From Salisapilia sapeloensis (Eukaryota > Oomycota > Peronosporomycetes > Peronosporales > Salisapiliaceae), in NCBI GenBank assembly GCA_023334545.1, contig JAADVB010000003.1:114317-178316 (forward strand): a stretch of DNA of 64,000 bases. The letters run 5' to 3'. Shown piece by piece: positions 55,886-64,000 of the stretch (within the stretch, counting starts at the first letter, position 1; every line of letters begins with the position of its first letter). The notes below the pieces were generated by a model that saw nothing but the letters and a program-made list of their open reading frames with translations, was not told the DNA's origin and did not search any database. A program made the translations under genes and the position numbers.

Positions 55886-56657
55886 TTACTCCAAATGCAT
55901 CCCATCCGTGTGTTCCAAAATGCTGAATTGGCAGATCGGACAAGCTGGATTCACCTCTAGCCACGCATCGATGCAGTCCACGTGGTACGAGTGGAAGCAC
56001 GGGAGAGACTTGATCTCATCGCCCACGCCAAAGCTGTAGCGACAGATGAGGCAACTATAGACACACATGTAAGCAAGAGAGATGAATGCGACAATCTAAG
56101 GATAATCTACTCTGGTGTCGCTTGGTCACTATTCTCCTTCGCACCACTGTAGACGTAGGTAGGCAGTTGGCGTATCAAGGCTGAATTCGGACCATTGCGA
56201 CTGTAAGAACCTCGTTAGTAACTTGCTATTATAAAGATACAAGTTGCACATACCTAGACATGGAGTTTCGACTAGAGTGAGAGTTGGACGATCGTCGCTG
56301 TGTGTCCATCTCCCGCTGTATTTCTTGATTGACTGTGGCATAGTCAGCAGTAAGTACACTCCATTCGATCTATGAACGCAGTGGAATAATTACCAGCTCG
56401 ATAGGTACTGGTGACACGCAGTCCTTCGACGATGCTTTCATAGTTCACCTACACAACCAAATCATTATATCCTGATCGTGCATATACCAAGAGTGAGTGA
56501 GCCTACTTCTCCATCAAAAGTAAATCCGTCCGAATCTAATGAGTAGAACTTTAGTATGCAATCACACAGTATCCAATAGCAACGTACGAAGTTCTCGGTC
56601 GAATATATCTTGCAGCCAGCGTGCATATTCCTCGTCAAACGTCAATCCTACATCCAT
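55886..56657 (-). CDS. RING-H2 finger protein, probable E3 ubiquitin ligase
   Basis: Six exons: 56588-56657, 56507-56535, 56394-56448, 56254-56332, 56111-56200 and 55886-56054; 492 nt, 163 aa. The C-terminal RING-H2 is complete: C-x2-C (CLICRY), then C-x-H-x2-H (CFHSYH), C and CPIC. It lacks a membrane segment. The first 95 residues are polar, with an Arg/Ser-rich part. The last exon junction restores DCLIC. RING-H2 proteins pair with E2 enzymes to attach ubiquitin. The ATG lies 2 bp after the stop codon of the neighbouring PTEN-like gene on the same strand. Confidence 0.78.
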
Positions 56658-56659
56658 TA

Positions 56660-58821
56660 TTAATTCTCCATTCCAAAGATAAAGAATATGTTATCAATAC
56701 CATTTCCAGGTCCAAAGGAAGATGGGAAGTTTTCATGCAGAAAGTCTGGATCGACATCCATCTCCTCTAGTTTCTCCCGGATAACTTGATGGATAGGGTA
56801 CTTAAACAAGTACCGATACGGCAGGACTTTGTGCTCTCCATCTTGTAGCTCGACGTGGAACATAAGGTAGATTTCTAGTCGCCCACGTCGCTCCTTTCGC
56901 ACCACTTCAATCTTGTCCAGCAATACGTCTCCAAAGCACGTCCGAACGTTCGGCTGCTTGAGGACAAAGGCCAGGAGACCAGGACCATCATACTTTCTCG
57001 GCTTTGGTTCTTGCACGGACGCCACAGGAGGCTCTGCAGAAGCACTCCAGCGTGTCTGCATCGCGTCAAAGGAAGGCGAAAGGCCATCGCCTGAGACGTT
57101 GCTCACGTCAGGAGCAAATGCACTGCTTTCACATGCATATTGGACTTGCAGAGCAAAGTGTTTCGGTAGTTTACTCGAAGCGAAATCAAAGTCTCCTTCA
57201 CTTAGGAAGAGCGTGACTTCGCCCGTGATAAAGCCACTAGGTGTATCTTCCAGCCGATGCAAGAGCAAACTCGCGTTTAAACGGCACTCTAGCAACAACT
57301 CTCCCTGCCTTCCGTACGGTAGGTGGTACATCTTGATGGTAAAGTCATTGCACTCATCTACGGTTTTCCCAACGTTGTACATGTGAGGTCCTTGACGCAA
57401 GTCGACGCTACGTACGCCTTGTACTAGACTGGAGAATCTGACACCCTTTTCATTTTGAATGACAAAGTACGGACGCTGCGGGTCTGATCCGAAAGAACTG
57501 GAGGACGCATCTAGATCGTCACTACTAGTGGAGCTAGATGCGTCATGCATGTCATTCATCATAACGAACTGGTGAATATAGATGGAGGCAGGAGCAGGCA
57601 CGACAGCTGTGCCTTTTAGTTTCGGCTGCTCATCCACTTCACTCAAGGATCGAGCGAATTGCATCACTTCTTTATCTCGAATCTCTAGTAGCTGACAGAA
57701 ATCTGCTACGAAGCGAGCTTGTGGACGAGGAACGACACCATCGACCTTATCTTGCTGATCAAAGCTAAATGTACGCTGGAGCAGTTTTGCCGGCCAGCTC
57801 TCGGCATTTCGAATGTGCTGTTGATAGATGTCTAGAATGTCATAGCTAAAGTGCGCTGGGAAGGAGCTTGTGCAGGTTTCATAGAGAGAACAGCACGTGC
57901 CAAAGACACTCGTCTGTTCATTGTTGGGTGCGAGGAGGATAGCGTTATTGTCTGGACTGAGGTCGAGCCATCCAGCGACGGTGGATGCTACTACAAAGGC
58001 AGAATGCATGGAAGGTATGCTTCCGCGGGTGTACGCAATGGACGCAACACGACCATCTAATTGATGAATGAGTATAGATAGAGGAATGTGGAGGAATTAA
58101 CCGTACCGCAAAATTCGTCATAGGCGAGTGGTTTCTGGTGCATACGCTTGACACCATCAAAGAGTCCACAATCAAAGACACAGGCGCCAAAGCCAAACCT
58201 GAAACGAAATACGTTAGTCTCTAGGAAGGATAGATGATACGAGAAGAAATCCTACTTTTTCGACAAAAGACTGTCTAGTTGGTCGAGTAATCTCGTTGCT
58301 GCATTCCAATGTCGTGGTGCGACATGTCCTTTTAATATTCGTTGAAAGATATTGACGTATGCGGGTGCGACGCAGTAGACGCTACAACCATCCATCAGTA
58401 TTGTAATGATATATAGAGATAGTGGAGGCATATACCGTGGCGCGATCATGATAAAGTATCCGTCATCGGAGGCTTTGGCGGCGAGTGCGTGCTGCACAGC
58501 AGTCTGCACGGACGTATGCAAGCGACTCGTCCAGAAAAGCATACGGTTGGGTCCGTTCTCACCTTCTTTTTCCTGATTACTCTCGCTCGGTTCTTCCATC
58601 TCGTTGTCCGTTTCAGACGCTGGTGCTGGCGCCTTATCCTCGTGCTCTTCGTCTTCTAACGTCGTGACGGAAGAAGAGCGAGAAGATGGGACTGGGCGAG
58701 ACCCGTGACGATTGAGAAGCCGTCGAATGCGTGGGTCTTCTGCCACTCTCTCCGAGTTCATGCGTCGAATAAGCGTCGACCCGCGTTCGACCCATGCTAA
58801 TGTCGGTGGTAACGACTCCAT
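56660..58821 (-). CDS. PTEN-like pseudophosphatase with C2-type region
   Basis: Four exons: 58436-58821, 58256-58381, 58107-58198 and 56660-58056; 2001 nt, 666 aa. The N-terminal 100 residues are disordered and acidic. About 125-290 resembles the PTEN-like domain of auxilin/GAK and tensin (PSMHSAFVVASTVAGWLDLSPDNNAILLAPNNEQTS). Where an active enzyme has HCxxGxxR the sequence is APNNEQTS, so the catalytic Cys and Arg are missing. A C2-like segment follows (DECNDFTIKMYHLPYGRQGELLLECRL). The last 150 residues are a further conserved-looking domain I cannot name. Likely a membrane or clathrin-linked scaffold (inference). Confidence 0.65.
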
Positions 58822-59120
58822 ACGTTCTCTTTTCTCTACTGAGCACACTGGACCGACCTCTTCGGCCTCGCTGTGCGTTCGAGTGTGGCCCTTTGGGATC
58901 ACTATCCTTATTTCGCAACGTCTGTGTTGCCAAATAAGGTTTCGCAACCTTCCTACGACCTGACGACAACGAAGAAAAAGAATATGTACGACCATCGACA
59001 TCTCTATTTTCTGGTTCTCCATACAGAAAACAAGGTAAATGGATATGAAAGATCTACTAAAGTCCAGAAGTGTCAAGAAGATTGGTAATGAAAGCGGACT
59101 TGTGCTTGTATTGGACGACA

Positions 59121-60270
59121 CTACTTGCGTGTGGGCGCTTGGTTCTGTGGGAGAGCCTTGCCGTATCCGGAGCGGAAGTTGGTGCCCATCGAACCAGCAT
59201 CGTCGTTGTTCTGCTTGGTCGAAGGCTTGGCCCATTCGAGCTTGAGAATCAAGTGATCATAACCATAGCCTTGTAGCTTTTGCAATGCCTTCTCAGCATC
59301 CTCCCGATGAATGAAGCTGACGAACGCAAATCCTCGAGACTGGAACGTTTCCCTGTCCTTGGCCAAGTATACCCTCGACACTGGTCCGAACGCACGGAAG
59401 AGCTCCTTCAAGTCATCTTCACGCGTATCCGGCGACACGTTCGTAACACGCAACGTCGCATTCTCACCTTCATCCCTGCTGGCTTCACTGCCACCTTCGG
59501 CCACACGGCCACGGAGGCTAGGAGGCACGTAACGGCCAGAGCCAAAGGCGTTAGCGAGAGCGGATCCGCCAGCTTCGCCCCCAGCTTCTTGCTTGGGCGC
59601 ATCTTCGGCGGGAGGAGCGTCGCCAGGAGGGATCTCGCCCACGGCCGAGTCCTTGTATGGACACTTAAGCGTCCAGTGATCTCCAACCATACCACAATGA
59701 CGGCACACAACGATAGACTATATAAAAGTGTGAGCTTGATGGAATTTGTAGGAGAAGTGGAAGTACATACCGAGTTCTTGACACCAGCAAAGACGCTCTC
59801 CTCCTCCTTCTTTTCGCCTGGCAAGATCTGGTCGGCATTCGGATCTTCCAAATGGACCTCTTCATAAGATGTGTACGTGACGTTTCCACCATCGCCATCT
59901 TCCGCGGCATCACCGAACTTTTGCCAGTGCTAGAATCGAGTATAAATGAGTATTTGTTTACTTTTAAGTATGAAATTGAGAGATAAGGCAACATACACGA
60001 CGTTCAAGAGCTCTCTTGCTCATACGAGTGACTTCCGTCACCTTCTGCACTTGCTTGGTGACTTTGACTTTTTGTCCAGCTTCATTAAACTTCCACTCGA
60101 CGACCGTCCGGACGCCATTGGCATCCGGTGCGCTCTCCGTACGTTCCGGAAGAACGTCTATTTTACACACAAGGACACATGAGTATATATGTTTGTATAT
60201 TCGACGTATAAAGGCATCGTATAAGCACAGTACCATCATCTTCGTCTCCCCAGCGACCTGAAATCGGCAT
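59121..60270 (-). CDS. EIF3G: Translation initiation factor eIF3 subunit G
   Basis: Four exons: 60234-60270, 59997-60157, 59771-59929 and 59121-59717; 954 nt, 317 aa. The N-terminus has VVEWKFNEAGQKVKVTKQVQKV. A CCHC-type finger follows (CRHCGMVGDHWTLKCPYKD). The C-terminal RRM has RVTNVSPDTREDDLKELFRAFG (RNP2) and SRGFAFVSF (RNP1). This is the diagnostic order of eIF3g, which works in the eIF3 complex for scanning and reinitiation. The C-terminus has a short extra tail after the RRM. Confidence 0.94.
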
Positions 60271-60376
60271 CTTTTCTTGTATCGTGTGCGTAGTGGCCAA
60301 TCACAATTATTCTGTCTTTGACATCGATGGTACATCTGACCAGCTCCATCTGGATGCCGATTCGATTGTGTCGACG
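60271..60376. promoter_or_regulatory. Divergent promoter eIF3g / dolichol kinase with CCAAT box
   Basis: Only 106 bp separate the two ATGs. CCAAT at 60297-60301 (GGCCAATCA, a strong NF-Y match) lies 27 bp from the eIF3g ATG and 76 bp from the dolichol kinase ATG. Inference from motif and position. Confidence 0.5.
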
Positions 60377-62328
60377 ATGGCTCGACTCGGCTCAACTGGA
60401 GCGCAGGTATTAGAAGGAACGACTTTGTTAGTGCTTGTGCTATGGGCTTGTTTGGTAGCGTATGATGTACTGGAGACAGAGTTGCAGGATGCAGTAATTT
60501 GGAAGTTGTGTCTTGTGATGTCGACTATTGGGGTCACAGGTACCTTGGCCACGTTGCATGCGCAGGATAAATTACCACGTCAAGTGCTGCAGAACTCACG
60601 GTATGACGGACTTGATATTGGTGAAAGATGTGTATCGAATTAGAAGGTGGTGGATAGATCTATTAGTCGCAAGGATGGAGGAGCTGGTATCTCGATCGGA
60701 TGTGTCGTGCCTCCATTAGTCCTCTTTACTCGATTAATTGCATCGTTAAAGTTGAATGGAGATGTACCAGGTACTAAAAGCACATTTTACCTGCTAATAC
60801 ACAAGAAAAATAACAAAATATGCACTAGTATGGATGGTTTTATATGCATGGACAAGTGCTACTGCCAGCGCAAGTGCCTATCTCCGGTACATTGTCTTTC
60901 GATCAGATAGACTGGATGTTGCTTTATTGATTGATGGAGTCCTCTTACCTATAATTGGCGCCATGATCGGCGTTGAAAATGGTACTCTACTCGGCTATAA
61001 CGTCCAAACGATCTTCCTCTTACGACATCAATAGACTTAAAGTGGACGCTACCGTTATTGACACGCTTTGCAATCAGCTTACTCGTAAAGAAAGGCATGG
61101 CAACATTTCCACGCTCGTTTACGCTTGGCGAAGCACTCATGGTGTCCCAAGGTATCGCTATCTTCGCACTGGACGCCGTCATCTACTTTCTATTCAAAGT
61201 ATTCCTATCGTATTCTTGGTAATGACCATAAGCTGACGTTCTTGTAGCTTGTTGAAACAAGTAGGCTACAGGCGATACCCATAGCTATCGTTTCGTGGGC
61301 AATCACACCCGAGTCTATGCACCGGGAGGACTATGTCCGAGCACTGCATGTCGGAATGCTAGGCTCTCTCATCGTTGCCTTCCTGCTACAGCCAATCCTT
61401 CGACAGCGCGGGACTGCATCTCCAATGAAGATTGCACGCCCACTCCCATTCATAGCATGTGGTGCCTTCACTGCGATTACAACGGCAGCCATCTACCTCA
61501 TCCTGCTTCCATGGATACGTCTGCTACTAGGACAAGAGTATCCTTTCATCTGGCTAGCTCACTTTATCCTCAATTCGACAACACGAGTGCAGCTCTGCAT
61601 GTTCTGGATCGCAGGACTATCGATCCTCATCCCAACATTCGCTATCGTGATCTATCGTTTCCAACTACGCACGATCATCGCTCGAAAGCTCTTCCACTTC
61701 CTAGCAGTCGTCCTCTTCATTCCAGCATACTATGCAGACGTACCGATGCTATCACTAAGTTATGGCGCTGCACTCAGTGTCTTCGTTGTCGTCGAGTGTA
61801 TTCGAGCAGTATCGTTTCCTCCAGTCGGACAGCACATTGCATATTTCCTACAGACGTTTGTAGATGACCGAGACGTTGGCAAGATCATCTTGACACATTC
61901 GTACTTGCTAGTCGGATGTGCACTACCACTCTGGTTATCACCTTTCGATGTTGGTAGCTGTGAATTCGTCGCCAACGCAGGCATCGTATCTTGTGTAGGA
62001 GATGCCATGGGAGCGATTGTTGGTGTCACGTATGGAAAGAGAAAAGTATGTGGCTCGAAAACGGAAGCTGGGACCATCGCAATCTTCCTTACACTTGTTG
62101 TAGCCTCTGTACTATTCCAACTAGACGTGTTCTTCTCTTACAAGGTATCCTCAGCATCAAATACACATCTAGAGTACTCGTACTCATGACTATATCATGC
62201 TACAGAGCGTTGGGCTAGTCCTCGCATCACTGCTGACGACAGCTATGGAGGTATCTACACTTCAGATTGACAACCTCGTCCTTCCGCTTTGCCTCTTCTG
62301 TGCGATTACACTTGTCAACATACACTAG
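60377..62328 (+). CDS. DOLK: Dolichol kinase (SEC59-like)
   Basis: Six exons: 60377-60600, 60667-60770, 60829-60981, 61035-61198, 61248-62144 and 62206-62328; 1665 nt, 554 aa. About a dozen membrane segments. C-terminal family blocks: RKLFHFLAVVLFIPAY, DRDVGKIILTHSYLLVGCALPLWL, and the CTP-binding region GDAMGAIVGVTYGKRK...GSKTEAGT, then EVSTLQIDNLVLPL. The enzyme uses CTP to phosphorylate dolichol in the ER membrane, supplying the lipid carrier for N-glycosylation and GPI anchors. The first exons are less conserved; the junction at 60770/60829 needs the second of two GTAC donors. Confidence 0.88.
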
Positions 62329-62394
62329 ACAAACTACAAGCACCAAAGTAGAATCAAGGATCAATCACACGTGTTTCTGCATTCACATCTTTCC

Positions 62395-64000
62395 TTACTC
62401 GACATGCAACGAAGCAAGCGCTTTCTTCAATCCGTCCATCGCCGCACGCAACGTCTCGATACCACAAGCATAGGAAATACGAAGACCGTAGACTTCACCA
62501 AAGGCTGATCCAGGCACGAGCGCGACCAAGTATTCGCGTAATAAGAACTCACAAAAGTCATCCGTGTTGCGCAGCTGCGTCGATCGATCAGGTGACCAGA
62601 CGGTCTTGTTCTCAAAGTAGTAGCTCAAGTCCATGAAGGCATAGAACGCCGACGTCGGGTGGGCATACTTGAGATGAGGGATGTCCTCGCACTTTTCGAT
62701 AACAAAGCGACGCTTCTCATCCATCACCTTTAGCACCGGAGCAATACGCTCCTCTCCCTTCTCAAGACACTCCATCTCGATCCGCAGAGCTTCACACGCA
62801 GCTACTTGTCCGACGGAACTCGCGCACGATGTGATCTGTCCCTGGAGTTTCGTACACGTCTGGACAAAGTACTTGGGTCCAGCAACGTATCCGATACGCA
62901 GGCCTGTCATGGCGTAAGACTTGGAGAAGCCATTGAGCACAAGCGTGCGTTCGTACATACCAGGCAAGGATGCAAAGCATTGATGTGATCGATGGGCACT
63001 GCCATCGTCCTGATACACAAGTTGCTCATAGATCTCGTCTGCTAGGACGACAATGTGTTGGAATTGCGGCTTACGAAGCACCGCTGCGATCTTTTCCAAG
63101 TGATCCGGCAAGTGGAGAGTGCCGGCAGGGTTGCTCGGGTTGCAGAGCACCATGGCTTTGATCTTAGGGTTCCTTGTTAAGGTCTCTTCCAACTCCTTCG
63201 GGTCGATCAAGTACCCGTCTTCAAGCTTGGTGGGTAGTACGACCGCCTCAGCGTTGACGAGCTTCACAATGGACGGGTAGCTGACCCAGTAGGGTGACGG
63301 AAGGAGAACCTGGTCACCAGGATGGCAGATGGCAAAGAGAGCCTGGTAGACACTTTGCTTCGCACCGTTGGACACGAGGATCTCAGTCATCGGGTCATAC
63401 TCGACGTTCTTGCACCTGTGGAGGTACTGTCCGATCAACTTGCGTAGCTCCAACGTACCCTTCACGTCCGTGTACTTGACGATCCCTTGTTCAAAGGCGT
63501 CCATACCAGCTCGCAGCACTCGTTCTGGAGGTGGGAAGTCCGGTTCACCAACACAGAGCGAGTGCACTTGCTTTCCTTCTGCTTCTAGCTGCTTGGTCAT
63601 GCCGTGGATGACGACTGTCTTGGACGATGGAACACGACCGAGGAGTGGGTTGAGCGGATACTTGTCTGCCATAGTCAGCTCCCCTATTTTCTTCACCGGG
63701 GCTTGTTCGAGCTGAGACTCGACAGTGTCGAGAGCTTCACGGAACTTTTGGATCTGCTGCTTGGAGTTCGGATTGAACGTGTGGAGACCACGGAAGAGCT
63801 CGAATGAGTCTTTGCACGTGTCTTCCACGAGACGCACGAGGTTTTTGAAGCCACGCGTGTCGATCGGAGTATTTTGAACACCCTGTTGACTGAGCACACG
63901 ACCGGTAAAGTGCGTGAGAAACTGACTGCTCGCAGCGTATTCGTCATGCTGCTCACACGTCATGTCGAGCATCTGACAGGCCTCAACTTCAAAGATACGA
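62395..64000 (-). CDS. Arogenate/prephenate dehydrogenase - aminotransferase fusion (partial)
   Basis: The minus frame is open through the right edge, so the N-terminus is missing. The visible 535 aa start with the end of a TyrA-type dehydrogenase: HDEYAASSQFLTHFTGRVL is the conserved C-terminal block of plant arogenate dehydrogenases. After a linker, from about residue 115 of the visible part, comes a complete class I aminotransferase of the aspartate/prephenate type: VGEPDFPPP, SNGAKQSVYQAL, NPSNPAG, LADEIYEQLVY and the PLP lysine in GFSKSYAMTGLRIGY. Together they could turn prephenate into arogenate and then tyrosine in one protein. No intron is seen in the visible part. Confidence 0.88.
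   Translation of the reverse strand, partial: RIFEVEACQMLDMTCEQHDEYAASSQFLTHFTGRVLSQQGVQNTPIDTRGFKNLVRLVEDTCKDSFELFRGLHTFNPNSKQQIQKFREALDTVESQLEQAPVKKIGELTMADKYPLNPLLGRVPSSKTVVIHGMTKQLEAEGKQVHSLCVGEPDFPPPERVLRAGMDAFEQGIVKYTDVKGTLELRKLIGQYLHRCKNVEYDPMTEILVSNGAKQSVYQALFAICHPGDQVLLPSPYWVSYPSIVKLVNAEAVVLPTKLEDGYLIDPKELEETLTRNPKIKAMVLCNPSNPAGTLHLPDHLEKIAAVLRKPQFQHIVVLADEIYEQLVYQDDGSAHRSHQCFASLPGMYERTLVLNGFSKSYAMTGLRIGYVAGPKYFVQTCTKLQGQITSCASSVGQVAACEALRIEMECLEKGEERIAPVLKVMDEKRRFVIEKCEDIPHLKYAHPTSAFYAFMDLSYYFENKTVWSPDRSTQLRNTDDFCEFLLREYLVALVPGSAFGEVYGLRISYACGIETLRAAMDGLKKALASLHVE

Noticed and set aside
55496-55960. 154-codon plus frame running into the 3' part of the RING gene
   Set aside because: Second half is antisense to the RING exon; the alternative last exon with a basic tail fits better.

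Overview
This window is nuclear DNA from a eukaryote, most likely an oomycete (stramenopile) with a compact genome. Introns are short (38 to 84 nt in the models built here, mostly 50-60), usually with GTACGT/GTATGT-like donors and TAG/CAG acceptors. The gene content fits: a mitochondrial-type FtsZ, a START-FYVE-GAF protein, a PAS-fused MAP-kinase-like protein, a GPI-type GH72 beta-1,3-glucanosyltransferase, an arogenate/prephenate dehydrogenase fused to an aminotransferase, and flagellum or centriole proteins (STIL-like, DRC5-like). An Albugo-like genome is my guess; I cannot confirm the species. Exon structures below were rebuilt by hand: reading frame, splice sites, total length divisible by three, and family conservation where the family is recognised.

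Layout. 0-10 kb: kinesin-14, a small membrane protein, proteasome alpha-1 (PSMA6), a DUF445 membrane protein, a thioredoxin-UBA-PUB protein, FtsZ. 10-20 kb: ankyrin/PDZ-like protein, PAS-MAPK-like kinase, MLH1, an orphan five-exon gene, mitochondrial Xaa-Pro aminopeptidase, and NSA2 sharing a divergent promoter with it. 20.5-22.8 kb: the emptiest stretch, holding a tandem repeat of about 96 bp. 22.8-36 kb: START-FYVE-GAF, GH72, dynactin p150-like, COPI-associated membrane protein, a small orphan, COQ8-like kinase, ARL1. 36-45 kb: two orphans, STIL-like, an unresolved small gene, UVRAG, frataxin. 45-51 kb: SNF5-HMG fusion, membrane-anchored cyclophilin, DRC5-like LRR protein, TSEN34, tRNA-Ser(GCT), a small basic protein. 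51-64 kb: PEX16, a ubiquitin protease, an unresolved mitochondrial-type gene, RING-H2 protein, PTEN-like pseudophosphatase with C2-like region, eIF3g, dolichol kinase, and the dehydrogenase-aminotransferase fusion, which runs off the right edge.

The genes are mainly housekeeping and do not form one pathway. Packing is tight: several convergent or divergent pairs are separated by less than 60 bp, one divergent pair has ATGs 12 bp apart, and one same-strand pair has only 2 bp between stop and ATG. CCAAT boxes recur 40-130 bp upstream of several starts. I found no mobile element, CRISPR array or gene cluster that amounts to a new system. The most notable items are unusual domain fusions (SNF5+HMG, Trx+UBA+PUB, PAS+MAPK with a TEH loop, dehydrogenase+aminotransferase), a degenerate PTEN-like phosphatase, and several orphan genes.
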